64,000 nucleotides of DNA. It comes from Staphylotrichum longicolle (Eukaryota; Ascomycota; Sordariomycetes; Sordariales; Chaetomiaceae). Position 1 is the first letter of the stretch. Each line of letters begins with the position of its first letter. Location of the stretch: positions 1,178,001 to 1,242,000 of the forward strand of contig JAHCVI010000001.1 of the NCBI GenBank assembly GCA_019096155.1, read 5' to 3'. The notes beneath the pieces were generated by a model. That model saw nothing but the letters and a program-made list of their open reading frames with translations. It was not told where the DNA came from and did no database searches. Below are positions 35,701-46,738 of this stretch, piece after piece. A program made the position numbers and the translations under genes.

Positions 35701-35858
35701 TCGGAACGACCTTTACGTCACCGAAGAATCTGGGGATCGAAGATCGAGGAAGCTCCTCGTGGCCCAGCCCATTCTTGACCGCCCGGCGCTAATTCGCTAA
35801 TTGCTGTCCTGACCACACAACCGTGCACCCTGAGTCCCTGACAGCCCCGACACCAACA
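32720..35858. other. Gene-poor region upstream of IBA57
   Basis: No supported gene. G-rich plus-strand frames around 33111-33734 lack recognisable content. A GGGATGGT tandem repeat lies near 34508-34535. The last few hundred bases before 35859 should hold the IBA57 promoter. Confidence 0.4.
34508..34535. repeat. 9-bp GGGATGGTG tandem repeat
   Basis: Three near-perfect copies of GGGATGGTG in non-coding sequence. Its low complexity makes slippage the likely origin. Confidence 0.6.
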
Positions 35859-37120
35859 ATGCAGCCGGCACGGAGGGTCCTCGCGTCCCCGTCCCCGGGC
35901 GCCACCTTCACCTGCCACGGGTGCCTCGCCCGGCGCACCACCGGCAACCCCCACCAGCGCCGCGCTTTCTCCCGCTCCGCACCCCGCCATGCTCCCCCGG
36001 CCGGCCCTCCCGCCGCCGGGCTCGCCGAGCTCTCCTCGCGCAAGCTGATCTCCATCTCCGGCCCGGACGCCGCAAAGTACCTCCAGGGCGTCATCACCGC
36101 CAACCTCTACACCTCCCCCAGCCACCAGCAGCTGCGCTCCGACGCCGGCTTCTACGCCGCCTTCCTCACCGCCCAAGGCCGCGTGCTGCACGACGTCTTC
36201 GTCTACCGCGACACGCGCCCCGGCACCGCCTCCTCTTCCCCGGGCGACAGCTGGCTGCTCGACGTGGACGCCACCGAGGCCGAGCGCCTGCAAAAGCACA
36301 TCAAGCGGTACAAGCTGCGCGCCAAGTTCGACGTGCGCCTGCTGGACCAAGACGAGGGGCGCGTCTGGGCCGCGTGGGACGACACACCGCCCCCTCCTCT
36401 CCCCGTCCTCACCCCCCTCTCCAACCCCGGATGTCATAACCCTCCCGGACACCCGCGCCCCCAGCTTTGCCCACCGCATCCTCACCTTCTCCCCGTCTTC
36501 CGCGGCCCCGCCGCCCACCTCGTCCCCCTTGCCGCCGCAAGTTTCAGAGGAGTATTACCGCCTCCGCCGCTACCTGCACGGTGTGCCCGAGGGCCAGGCG
36601 GAGATCCTCCGCGACGCCGCCCTCCCGCACGAGAGCAACGTGGACCTGATGGGCGGCGTCGACTTCCGCAAGGGGTGCTACGTGGGCCAGGAGCTGACGA
36701 TCCGCACCGAGCACCGCGGCGTCGTGCGCAAGCGCATCCTGCCGTGCCTGCTGTACCCCGCCGAGGAGGAGGGTGGCGGGGGGGCGGCGGCAGAGCCGGA
36801 CAGGTTGGAGTACAAGCCCGAGCTCGGGAACGGCGTCACCGCGGAGATGGTGCCGGCCGAGGCGAGCATCGGGCGGGTCGGCAAGAAGGGCCGCAGCGCG
36901 GGCAAGTGGCTGGCGGGCGTCGGGAATCTGGGGCTGGCGCTGTGCCGGCTGGAGATCATGACCGGGGTGGTGCTGCCGGGGGAGACGGGCGGTACGGGGT
37001 ATAGTCCCGGGGACGAGTTTGTTGTGGGGGTGTGGTGGAGGAGGAGGGAGGAAGGTTAAGATCAAGGCGTTTGTGCCGGAGTGGGTGAGGAAGGGGTTGG
37101 CAGATAAGGAGGCGCATTAG
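35859..37120 (+). CDS. IBA57: IBA57-like mitochondrial Fe-S assembly protein, frame-broken twice
   Basis: ATG 35859 opens a frame with an Arg/Ser-rich mitochondrial presequence, then the folate-binding (GcvT/YgfZ) fold: LSSRKLISISGPDAAKYLQGVITANL, FLTAQGRVLHDVFVY, and LLDVDATEAERLQKHIKRYKLRAKFDV. Between about 36385 and 36430 (C-rich) the protein changes frame. It continues as VITLPDTRAPSFAHRILTF and SEEYYRLRRYLHGVPEG, then NVDLMGGVDFRKGCYVGQELTIRTEHRG, which carries the family signature KGCYxGQE. The signature frame stops at 37059. A second shift near 37030-37052 reads KVKIKAFVPEWVRKGLADKE to a stop at 37118-37120. IBA57 works with ISCA1/ISCA2 in late mitochondrial [4Fe-4S] assembly. The three segments together match the family length and order. 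As written the gene cannot make the full protein, and no GT-AG intron of usable size repairs the first break. A consensus indel is more likely than a pseudogene. Confidence 0.85.
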
Positions 37121-37667
37121 AGCGTTGGGTTGGGAGCTCGGTGGTTTGGGGTCATGCGGATGTACCATAGATGTATGTATGTATGTGTAAACTAGACAGG
37201 AACAAACGACAAGAAGCTCACTTACCAATCGTCGTCTCTTCTGTCAAGACAGGCGATCACCTACAGCGAACCATCTTGGAGATCTCACGCGGTTCCAACA
37301 GCATGTGGTTGCTATGGCGGCAGGAGGCTGCTACCTGGAGCCAAACCAGCAATCTCACAGCATTGACTGGGAGAAGTTCTTTTCGCCGTTTGAGAGAAAG
37401 TCACGGTGTGCTCTCCTCCCCGTTGACTACCACGCTACCGCTCGGATTAAAGTGTCTTTGACACTCAGATGTCCCTCGAGGTTCCAAAAACATACCTTAT
37501 CCATGCGTTGTGCCACTCAGACCTGCGACAGAGCAAGCACCTTCCCTCTCACACGAGAAACACCTATCATGGTCCAGTCGTTGTTCTCTATTGGTACGAC
37601 GATCCAGTCTATCTATCATTGGGGTATCATAACTCCATCACACATTACAGTCATGCCTCGGGCACAT
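37121..37667. other. Convergent intergenic region
   Basis: A 3'-to-3' spacer between IBA57 and the J-protein gene. It has a TATG/ATGT microsatellite near 37170-37185. The J-protein frame has no upstream rival here. No gene seen. Confidence 0.45.
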
Positions 37668-38645
37668 CTACGGAGCCGCCACGCCCGCCGCGGCACGCGC
37701 CTCTTCTTCGGCCTTCCTCCTCTTCTCCTCGTCCCTCTTCGCCTGGGCCGCCCGCAACCTAGCCATAGTCGACGCAAAACGGTCGCCTGCTTTGGGCTGG
37801 CTGTCGGCAGACGGCGGGGCCGCAGATGGCGCGGCGCTGGCGGGGGCGGAGACCTTGTCTTCGTCAGCCTGTGGTTCTGCCGCGGTAGGAGGAGGTGGAG
37901 GGTTGTTCGAGGTTTCTCTCCCCGGCGACCCGGGCGCCGGCGGCGTCCCAAGCTTCCCGGCCTTCTTCTCGGCCTTGCGCTGCTCCTTCTCGGCCTTGCG
38001 CAGCTTCTTCTCCTTGAGCCGCCTCTCCAGCTCGGCGATCTGCTCGTCGTAGTCGTTGCTCGTCGGCGGCGGCGGTGTGGGCTGGCCGTCTTGCTGTGCT
38101 GCTTGCGCAGCAGCGTCTGGCTGCTTGTTCGTGGATGGCGCTTGCGCGGGGGCGCCCGCCTCCTTCTCCCGCGCCAGCCGCTCCCGCACCTCGGCGGCCT
38201 CCTTCATCCGCCGCATCTCGTCCATCTTGGCGCGCCCCCTCGCAGCCATGGCCGCGCGCTCCGCATCGTACGTCCGCGGGCCGGTGTCGGTCTTGGCGCG
38301 CTTGGCCTCCTCCTCGCGCCGCTCCAGCTCCTCGACCATCTGGCGCCTCTTCTGCGTCATCTGCTCCAGCTGCATCTTCTTTTGGAGGACGGCGCGCATG
38401 CCGCTGTCGTAGGCCTCGCGGGCCTCGGGGGTGAGGAGCACATCGCGGGCGCGCTCGAGGCGCTCGTACACAGGGCCGTCGTAGGCGTCGCCGGCCTTGT
38501 CGGGGTGGGCGGTCAGGGCTTTGCGGCGGAAGGCGCGCCGGATGTCGGATTCCGATGCCGTGGCATCGGTTGCGAGCAGGGCGAACAGGTCGTCGCCTCG
38601 ACTGGCGGCATCGCGCGCGTAGGTGATGAGGTCCTGGTCGGCCAT
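37668..38645 (-). CDS. J-domain protein, Cwf23/DNAJC17-like
   Basis: A single exon, 325 residues, ATG at 38645. An N-terminal J domain at about residues 15-85 has DLFALLATDATASESDIRRAFRRKALTAHPDKA, with the essential HPD tripeptide, then YERLERARDVLLTPEAREAYD. A long charged coiled coil follows (LQKKMQLEQMTQKRRQMVEELERREEEAKRAK), then a Pro/Ala-rich tail ending RFASTMARLRAAQAKRDEEKRRKAEEEARA. This J-domain plus coiled-coil plan matches the spliceosome-associated Cwc23/Cwf23 and DNAJC17 group, which stimulate Hsp70 ATPase and help spliceosome disassembly. Human DNAJC17 also has an RRM, and I see no clear RRM here. The J-protein identity is firm; the splicing role is inferred from overall plan. 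It faces IBA57 tail to tail. Confidence 0.85.
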   Translation of the reverse strand: MADQDLITYARDAASRGDDLFALLATDATASESDIRRAFRRKALTAHPDKAGDAYDGPVYERLERARDVLLTPEAREAYDSGMRAVLQKKMQLEQMTQKRRQMVEELERREEEAKRAKTDTGPRTYDAERAAMAARGRAKMDEMRRMKEAAEVRERLAREKEAGAPAQAPSTNKQPDAAAQAAQQDGQPTPPPPTSNDYDEQIAELERRLKEKKLRKAEKEQRKAEKKAGKLGTPPAPGSPGRETSNNPPPPPTAAEPQADEDKVSAPASAAPSAAPPSADSQPKAGDRFASTMARLRAAQAKRDEEKRRKAEEEARAAAGVAAP

Positions 38646-40859
38646 TTTGCGGGAGTTGCTGTTGAACGAGCCGGTGGAGGGCGGGAAAGGTGCTGAAAGT
38701 CCGTTTGGGATGCAGTCGGAGAGAGCCCACCAAGAACCGAGCGCCAAGCTTTTGGATGGACGGAGCCGATAACAAAGGACTACAGAAAATTCCCGGCTCA
38801 CTTACGCCGCCACCTTCCTCAATCTGCTATTCCTTTCAGGATTGTATTAGATGAAAAATAAGAGAACAGAAAAGTAAAGATGGGATACAAATCAAGATGA
38901 GAGCAAAAGAAATGAAAAGGTAGGATCGCATTGTAGAGACGTGATAATAAATCTCACCGCAACCCGAGAGGAATTTCAAATTTGATATTTTAACTTCAGG
39001 TACACTCTCCTTTTGTGTGGGAAACATAGCCTGTGGATGACAAGATATATTGAATAGTGTCATGAGTAACTAACAATGGCAGGCAATCCTGTTGCCAACC
39101 CGTCGGGGTGTCGATGATTGCCTTTAGGACATGTCTGATCCGCCGGGTAGACGTAAAGTGTTCGACGTTCACACCACTTAAGCTCTGTACATGACGCATT
39201 GCTCTTGAGTGCCGCTCCTAATCATCGAAACCACAACTGCGTATGCAGCTGCAGTTGCCGCAGGATAGTCCTGCCACTCCTTGTTCTTGTGGGAATCTAA
39301 CCTAGTCGCCCGTCCGGCCCAGAGCATGCCACGGCCCATCTTGAAACCTCTCCTGCTCCCATCGCTGGAGAGCAGAGTATTGTCCCCGGCCATCCTTCTG
39401 TGCTTTCGCGGCCGCCTCTCTGCTGTGGAAAAGGGTGTACGGCTTTGAGGCACCTCCGGCGTCACGCACAGCCCCAGGCCTGGCCTATGGGTTCTATCAT
39501 GTCAGCTGGAAAGGGGGCCCGGATTCGACATCATCGTCGTGTGGGGCAAACCTGGCAGTGGTGTCTAACTTCGTTGTGGACGCGATCTGTGCCCTTGGTC
39601 TTGATGACGGTGGAGTCACCAACTGGGCTGGTGCCCTGGTTGGCAACATCTTGAAGTGGTGGAGGGGTCGAGTTTGACATTGCCAACCGAGAAGGATGAG
39701 ACGGTGAACACAAGTAAGTGATGGTAGATTGTAGAGACCGATTCTTGGACAGCTGCTGTAGCTCAATGTCCCAGCATTCAAGTTGTCGATGAGGGGCGAG
39801 GAGGAAGGCATGGTGATTAAATAGTTGAATCAAGACCGAGAGCGAGACGAGGTAGGTTCCAAGCAAATATCAAGGCCAGTAGGGAGGGGCGTTGCAGGTG
39901 TCCTGTCATTCAACTTGAATGTCACTTTGGTGCCGAGTTCAAGTTGATTTGGCACCAAAAGGCACCCTCACGAGTTGCAATTCAAACGACAAGGAGCTAT
40001 TGGTGCATTGGTGCAAGGTTCCATCAGAAGCCTTGCGATATGATTTGCTTCCACACAGGCGGGCATGTGTTCACCTGCATTGGGAAGCCATCCCTTGAGC
40101 TGCAGCAATGTCGCGTTGGCCATACGGGATTGGCGAGGTCCGGGCTCCCCACCAAGGGAGCTGGCAGTGTCGAGAGTGGGTGCATATGCGGCGAACTCGA
40201 GGTCAAGATCTAGAGCGGCATGTTGGCTTGCCCCGTTTCAGACACAGCGGAACTTTCCACGACCACTTCGACGCAGCCGAGTCGACAGAAGCGAGCGTGA
40301 ACTTTTCCAAATTCAGCCCAGTTGTGTTGCTTGTGCAGTCAGCAGAGAGGGGGCAGGTTCCTTTGGTTCCAGTATGCAATTGTGAGTCTGTGACGCCGAA
40401 AGTAGCAATGCGCCACGGAATGGGTCCCAGAACGGCAAGGACGCGAGTTCACGAAAGTGACATTCAGAAGACCCCAGCGAATTCTGGCCAGCAGGTGGTC
40501 AGAGGGTTTCGCGCTTTGTAACTATTGGCCGAGTCGAACAGCAAGGCAAGGCTGCAAGCCAGCTCCCCAGGCAGCTAGGCTCACCGCTTCGCCAAGCCAA
40601 CATGCCGAATGTCACTTTTGTTCTTGTCCCTGTGAGTGGCAGAACAGCCGCATCGAGGTCAACGGGGCGGAGTAGGGTCCGAGAACACCCACCTCAGCCA
40701 GTGGTTGTGCCCGATGTTTGAGCCGCGTTGCTCTTATATCAACATCTCTCAAACCCGCTCCAGCAGGAAGTTAACCAACGTCTTCTTGAGCAGCCCGCTG
40801 GCTTCAAGGTCTTTCCCTCCAGTTTTTGATCACGCTTTGGCTTGTCTGCAGGACATTGA
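38646..40859. other. Gene-poor region between J-protein and Clr5-domain gene
   Basis: About 2.2 kb without a supported gene. The first 400 bp is AT-rich and would be the J-protein promoter. Short frames near 39400-39680 and 40065-40520 overlap one another and lack domain features. Confidence 0.4.
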
Positions 40860-42845
40860 ATGATGCTGCCCCAAGCACGCCGAGACTACAAGCGGTATCC
40901 AGACCAAACCTGGAACCAGCACAAGGACACCATCCGCGCGCTGTTCCTTGAGCAAGACCACACACACAAGGAAGTCGCGGCTGTTTTGAAGTCCAGCCAT
41001 GGCTTTGATGTCGGGTGAGTAATGGACATCGCGCTTGATTCCCTCCATACCTATCTAGGTATCATCGCACAGACTTTTAGATTCAATACTGATGCTTGCC
41101 CTTGGGTTCCCCAATCCAGACTACGACAATTGAAAAGATGGACTGACAAATGGGGCTTCTTCAAGCACATCCCGGACCATGACATGGGAAAAATGGCCCG
41201 GGAACGGCAGCGACGGCAACAGAAGCTTGGCCGCCCAACCAAGTGCATGCGAAAGCACGGCGATGGCGAGTTTCAGGAAGTGCCCGTCGCGAAGCTGGAT
41301 CTGTACCAGAAGCGAGCCGGGACCTGTCGCGCCTCTGTCGCGTCGCAATCCTCCGGTCAGTCCAAGCAGTCTCAACTCCATGTCGCATACGGGGGCCTCG
41401 AGTCGTGTGGCAAGAGCTGACCCGAAAGAACAGGCCTGCCGTCGAACATCATCTGCCGCACGCCGTCCGGGTACGTTTCGGGTCCCCACGCGGCAAGTCC
41501 TGCAACTCCCGCCGCTCAGAACGCCGAAGACATGTCGCTTGAATTCAACAACTTGACCGAGCAGGTCTTTAGCCAGATGGACCCGAGCATTTTGGGCGGT
41601 TCACCGTCGACCCCCCCGCAGAACAAGGACGCAGTCCAGCGCAACTTGGGACCATGGGAAGTGGCGAAGCTGTTGGAGCAAGGGAAAATGGACGTCTTCA
41701 ATGGCAATTACCAAGCAGCTGCACAGAAGTTCACGCTGTGTAAAGAAAGGGACGCCACGAGTTCACGTTGGTTACGGATCACTGCACAGTTCACAGCCGA
41801 TGTGATGGAGGCCGCGTCCTATCCCGGCTGCCCACAGAGTCTTGCCGCCCGAGCGATTGACATTTTGTCACGCTCACTCAGGCGTGAGAGGGACAAATAC
41901 ACCCGTCTCCACCCGAACATCGAGAATGAATCAAAACTCCGCCAAGTCCTGACTGCGCTCAAAGACGCTGCCAACTTCTGGGTCCCAATACTCGTGCAGC
42001 AAAGAGCGCTACAGATCTGGGAGCCTATTCTTGGACGCCATCACCCAAAGATGGCGTTGATACGGGACTTCCTCCACGGGGCCCTAGTAGCTGAATTCGA
42101 CCAGGATGCTGCCTATGAATCTGTGGACACCTTGGACATCTATGGTCCGCCAGGGCTGGACCCAGTCAAAGACTTGATCCATCTCGGCGACGCCCCGGCA
42201 GAGTGGCTTCTGGAGCAGCTTCAGGCCATCGAGAGCTCTTCCGTCTCTGACCATCCGATCAAGCAAGAAGTGGCGCTGCTGAGACTTGGTCGATCCAGGG
42301 CGCTGCTCGGCGTGTACTACTCCTTTATCCGCCGCTTTGACGAGGCGGAAGAGGAATTCCAGATAAGCGAGAGGCATCTGGAGCGCGAGACGTGCGTCGA
42401 AATCAGGCTCCATCGCACGATTTGGTACGCCGAGCACAAGACCCGAGTCGGTGACTGGGACGGCGTGACCGGTCTTCTGTGCCGTGCCCATGAGGTCTTT
42501 ATGGCCAACGACACTCCTTCCGAGTTCGTTTTGCGGCACTTCCCCGAGCAGTTCGCGGCGCTATGCTCTGCTGTCTCGGCACACCTGCCCATCGACAACA
42601 TCGTAGGCCAGGCTCCACGCTTGTGCCTCGGGGATCCTGAGCCGGCGTCACCGGGGAACAGCGTCACAGCCAGCTTCCAGCGCTCGCCGGCGGCAGAGAA
42701 CATGGTCTTGTCTCCGTCGAGGCTGTTCCCGCCGACGCCGCGAGGCGTCCATTCCGAGATTGATATTGATGCTTGGCGCCGGTTCGTACACTACCACCCT
42801 CCCGATCAGAGGGAGACTCCTGGACGGGTGACCTGCATCGAGTAG
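40860..42845 (+). CDS. Clr5-domain protein
   Basis: Three exons, 40860-41014, 41120-41355 and 41434-42845, give 600 residues with all frames continuous. The introns (105 and 78 nt) end CCAG and ACAG. The N-terminal Clr5 domain, residues about 15-70, is split by the first intron: TWNQHKDTIRALFLEQDHTHKEVAAVL...HGFDVG, then LRQLKRWTDKWGFFKH. A basic linker with RRQQKLGRP follows. The large C-terminal part (LEQGKMDVFNGNYQAAAQKF, IWEPILGRHHPKMALIRDF, RALLGVYYSFIRRFDEAEEEFQ) looks helical and TPR-like. Clr5 domains are abundant in Pezizomycotina and named for a fission-yeast silencing factor. The function of most members is unknown, and a nuclear or DNA-associated role is inferred only from the domain. 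The tandem ATGs at 40860 and 40863 leave the exact start immaterial. Confidence 0.8.
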
Positions 42846-43794
42846 GGGCAGAGATGGGCTGCATTCCAACCTGTGCGGGCATTTCTTTTCGGCATTGTTG
42901 GATTTATTCCAGTTGTTAACATGTTAGTTACTGAGTGACTCGTTCAAATGTTAGTTCTCACCTGTCATCTGAGTCCAAGTTTCTTTCTCCTTCAGTGGCG
43001 TTCGGACCAAAAAGATGGCAGTGTGCTCAGGGTTGCGAAGGGATCCGATGATGTTCATGACGGACATGAAAGTCGTACGGCGTCACAGTCAGCCCGTAGG
43101 CGGCATATCCAAACGCCTGAATCTGGTCGACTCTCGCGCAGTAGAGAGTGATGCTGGCCCACACTGCTTTTATGAGACTGATCACAATTTGGCACATTGT
43201 AGGACGAAGCAAGGAATTTGCAGCGTGCATGATCTGATGACTCTAGGCCGCCGGCAGCTTCGATCGGGAATGAGGCTTCCCGATTTGATCAGACTAACTC
43301 CATCCTCAAGCCCGCAGCAGCATTCGCGATATTCAGGCTGGGCAAGATCTGAGGGTCTGCGCCTCTCTCTAAACGTGGAAAATCTTCCGAATCAGATCCC
43401 TGGAAATTTCGCCCCAGTGTACCCGTACCTGCGTTGGGCCCTCCGTCAATCAACAGCACGGCGATCCATCAGTCGGAGATTCTCCGTTCATCCAATCCAA
43501 GCGCTCAACCATCGTATTGTGGACGAACGTCATTGTTACGAGCCCTTCCGAGTTACCGAGATGTTTCCGCTTCTCCAAGTTGAGTTGGGATGATATCAAA
43601 GCGTACAGAGGGTATTAAGCTTAACTTCCGATCGCTGCTGTGTTCCGGTGCAAGCGACAGAGAGCGTTTTGATTCACAACCATTTGCAGAGCAATAATAT
43701 TCGACTCCGGCAAAAGAGCAATACTCTCATCTCAGTTTGCTTCTTGCCTCATGTGTCCCGTTCTTCATTTGGCAGTTTGCAATTTCTTACGACC
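42846..43794. promoter_or_regulatory. Intergenic region upstream of nirK
   Basis: A 949-bp spacer between same-strand genes. An ATG-led 192-codon frame at 43015-43593 has no family resemblance and is treated as chance. The nirK promoter must lie here; I could not single out a convincing factor site. Confidence 0.4.
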
Positions 43795-45257
43795 ATGTTG
43801 TTCTGGCATACGACTCCCCTCATAATCTCTCGCCGAGTGGCTTCAGCAGCTCGTCAACAATACGCTCGACGGAGTGACATACTTCGCTCAATAGGGCTCT
43901 TCCACCACCAAGAGAGATGGACCCCACTGCGCGGATACCGGGCTCTGTCCTTGAACACGAGTCCCTGCACAAAGCAGAAGCAACGCGTTCCGTTGTTCGT
44001 TATCTCGGGTTCTGCACTTGGTGTTTTCTTTCTATATGCCCAGGTCCCGGCTCGGATGGACTCCTTGCCGGACAGAGCTGCCACTGCAGGGCGAACTGAA
44101 CCCGCGGAAAAGCCAGTAGGCACTATCCCTCATGCATAAGCGTTTCATTTAGTCCGAAGTAGTAGCTCACACAAGCCTAGGTTTTTGTGTCACCCGGTCT
44201 CAAAGGACAAGACGCAAAGTCACACTCTCGGCTACAGTTCTACGAGACTGTGGCTGCGGATTCTAGCGAAACTGAACTCGACCTACCCAAGGAAGACGCC
44301 ATCCTCACGACAGCACCCAATGTTCCCCCGCCCATCACACGAGACCACCCTGTCCGTCTCCAGGTGTCGCTGACGACCTCTACCAGACTGGTCCAGCTCA
44401 CGAACCAGTACAAATACGAACAGTGGACATTCAACCACATGGTTCCCGGCCCCTTCATCCGCGCGCGAGCCGGCGACGTCGTGGACCTGACCTTGACGAA
44501 CCGGGACGAGACGGGCAACCCGCACAACATCGACTGCCACGCGTTCACGGGGCCCGGCGGGGGCGCGGCGCTGACGACGGCCGACGAGAACGAGTCCAAG
44601 ACGGCGCGGTTCAAGCTGCTCCACCCGGGGCTGTACGTCTACCACTGCGCCGCGGCGCCGGTGCCCGTGCACATCGCCAACGGCATGTACGGGCTCATGT
44701 ACGTGCAGCCGGCCGACGGGGACCTCCCGCGCGTCGACCGCGAGTACTACGTCATGCAGAGCGAGTTCTACCACGAGCCGCCCGAGATCCTCGACGACGG
44801 CCGGCCGTCCAAGGTCGTCGAGTTCTCGTACCCCAACGGGCTGGCCGAGGAGCCGAGCCTTGTCGTGTTCAACGGGAGCGAGTCGGCCCTGACGCGGGAC
44901 AAGCCCCTGAAGGCGAAGACGGGCGAGACGGTCCGCATCTTCTTTGGCAACGCGGGCCCGAACCTGATCAGCTCGTTTCACGTCATTGGGAGCAACTTCA
45001 AGAATGTCTACCGCGAGGGCGACGTCTTGAGCCCGCCTGGCCGCTTTATATCGACTGTCGCTGTCCCGCCTGGATCGGCGACGGTTGTCGACATGAAGAT
45101 GGTGGTGCCTGGAACTTATACGCTTGTGGACCACGCCATCTTTCGACTGGACAAGGGGGCTGTAGGGTTCTTGAATGTTTCGGGGAAACCAAGGGAGGAT
45201 ATCTATGGCAGTTTAGAGCCACCTGCTCCGTGTGTTGGATGCAAATTACACGCTTAG
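43795..45257 (+). CDS. nirK: Copper nitrite reductase, mitochondrial (NirK)
   Basis: Two exons, 43795-44115 and 44181-45257 (65-nt intron, phase 0), give 465 residues. The N-terminus is a mitochondrial presequence rich in Arg, Ser and Ala (ISRRVASAARQQYARRS), followed by a hydrophobic segment (VPLFVISGSALGVFFLY). Two cupredoxin domains follow with every expected ligand. Type 1 copper: His222, Cys263, His271, Met276. Type 2 copper: His227, His262, His425. The catalytic Asp225 and His374 are also present (NIDCHAFTGPGGGA, YHCAAAPVPVHIANGMYG, FHVIG, VDHAI). It reduces nitrite to nitric oxide, taking electrons from cytochrome c, in fungal mitochondrial denitrification, normally ahead of P450nor. 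No p450nor gene is visible in this window. NIDCH has Cys where many relatives have Phe. The gene appears intact. It is followed on the same strand, after 255 bp, by a phosphotransferase gene. Confidence 0.94.
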
Positions 45258-45512
45258 CAGTGCATGCGGTAGTAAATCTTGCTTATGGGAGTATTTGGTT
45301 TTACAGCAGGATATCAGTGTGGCTCCAACCGAGACTACCTAGGCAGACATCTATGACGAGAACCAACACGACAACGACTTTGTCTCACCGCCAGACTGCA
45401 ACTTAGCGAGCGTCTGCAGGCTGCCCTCTTCACGTCCCAAGTTGAGACATGGACACTGAGCGTGCGTAGAACCTGAGACCAACACCAACTCATCCAAGCC
45501 GCAAACATCACC
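45258..45512. other. Short intergenic spacer nirK / phosphotransferase
   Basis: 255 bp holding the nirK 3' UTR and the phosphotransferase promoter. No special motif noted. Confidence 0.4.
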
Positions 45513-46715
45513 ATGAACCCAACCACCACTCCCCCACTCAACTGGAAAAAGGATGATATCGAACAAAACAAAGACCTCGCCTTCATCAACTGGGATGCCC
45601 TGCAACGCTTCGCAACCGCCAGCAGACATCACCTCGACGGTGTCGAGTGCTCCTGCCGCCTCTCCTCCGAATACAACATGGGCGGCCTGCACGTCGTCAG
45701 GCGCCTCGACTTTGACGACGGCATCCAATGGGTTGCTCGGCTGCAGCTCCGACCCCCAACGCCCTCGTCGATCCAGCGCCTGCAGACCGAGATCCACACC
45801 ATGGCGGCGGTCCGCTCCCGCTCCCGCATTCCCCTCCCCCGCGTCTTCGCCCATGACACGAACGGGCAAAGCGGCGACGTGGGCGCCGCCTTCATGCTGA
45901 TGGAGTTCGCCCCGGGCGACACAGCCATGGACTCGTTCGGCGGATGGGACACGCACAAGGGCGCGACACCCGCGCAGTTCAAGCCCAAATTCCACGCGGC
46001 ACTCGCCAACATCCAGGTCGAAACATCATCGATCCGCTTCCCGCAGATCGGCACCATCATCCTCCGCGACGACGGCGAGTTTGACGTCGGGCCCATCCCG
46101 GGCCTCGGGGGGCCGTTCAGCACAGCCGCCGCATACTTCGAGGCGTGGGCCAAGACCGCCAAGTTCCCTTACAAGAAGGCAACGATCCGACAACGCACGC
46201 CAAAAGATCTGGTCGAGCAAGTCCTGTCCGCGATCGAGACGTTTCCGTCCCGAGTCCGGGAGGAGCTGGTTGGACGGGGGTTTCCGTTCCGCGACGGACC
46301 GTTCCCGCTCGTCCACACCGACCTCTACAGCAGCAATGTCATCATCGACGCCGATTACAACGTCTTGTCCGTGATCGACTGGGAGGGCGCCCTCGTCGTG
46401 CCGTGGGAGGTGGTGGAGTTTGTCAAGGTGCTGTCGGTGGTGCCGCCTGCGATGGGTGGGCCGTTGTTTAAGATGACTGAAGAGAAAGAAGCCATGGAGC
46501 GCGCGAGGGAGGATTACGTGAGGCTTGTTCGGAAGGCGGAGGGGGAAAGGGGGTTTGATACAAAGCTATCGGAGGTCTTGTCAGACGAGACACTGCAGGC
46601 GTTTGCTCATGCATTTTGGTTGTACGGTGATGGGAGAATCGGGGACTACGACAGAGTCCTCGAAGACCTGCTGCTCTCTGTTGGAGGCGAGACAAAGATC
46701 AACTCAACAAATTGA
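45513..46715 (+). CDS. APH-family phosphotransferase / kinase-like protein
   Basis: A single exon, 400 residues, ATG in good context (CACCATGAA). It has an aminoglycoside-phosphotransferase-type kinase fold: a glycine-containing N-lobe (SSEYNMGGLHVVRRLDF, WVARLQLRP), hinge AFMLMEFAPGDTAMD, the catalytic loop HTDLYSSNVIID at about residues 268-279 (the HxDxxxxN Brenner-type motif) and IDWEGALVVPWEVVEF as the metal-binding DFG-equivalent. APH-fold proteins are greatly expanded in filamentous fungi and mostly phosphorylate unknown small molecules; drug resistance is not implied. Its stop is only 23 bp from the stop of the convergent thymine 7-hydroxylase gene, so transcripts probably overlap. 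Whether it shares a pathway with its nitrogen-metabolism neighbours cannot be told from sequence. Confidence 0.85.
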   Translation: MNPTTTPPLNWKKDDIEQNKDLAFINWDALQRFATASRHHLDGVECSCRLSSEYNMGGLHVVRRLDFDDGIQWVARLQLRPPTPSSIQRLQTEIHTMAAVRSRSRIPLPRVFAHDTNGQSGDVGAAFMLMEFAPGDTAMDSFGGWDTHKGATPAQFKPKFHAALANIQVETSSIRFPQIGTIILRDDGEFDVGPIPGLGGPFSTAAAYFEAWAKTAKFPYKKATIRQRTPKDLVEQVLSAIETFPSRVREELVGRGFPFRDGPFPLVHTDLYSSNVIIDADYNVLSVIDWEGALVVPWEVVEFVKVLSVVPPAMGGPLFKMTEEKEAMERAREDYVRLVRKAEGERGFDTKLSEVLSDETLQAFAHAFWLYGDGRIGDYDRVLEDLLLSVGGETKINSTN

Positions 46716-46738
46716 TATACTCCTCTCCGGCTACCCCT

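Noticed and set aside
36405..36464. Candidate 60-nt intron in IBA57
   Set aside because: Its length is a multiple of three, so it does not reconcile the two frames, and it would delete conserved VITLPDTRAP sequence.
43015..43593. ATG-started 192-codon frame upstream of nirK
   Set aside because: The composition is not protein-like, with no domain, and it sits in the expected nirK promoter.
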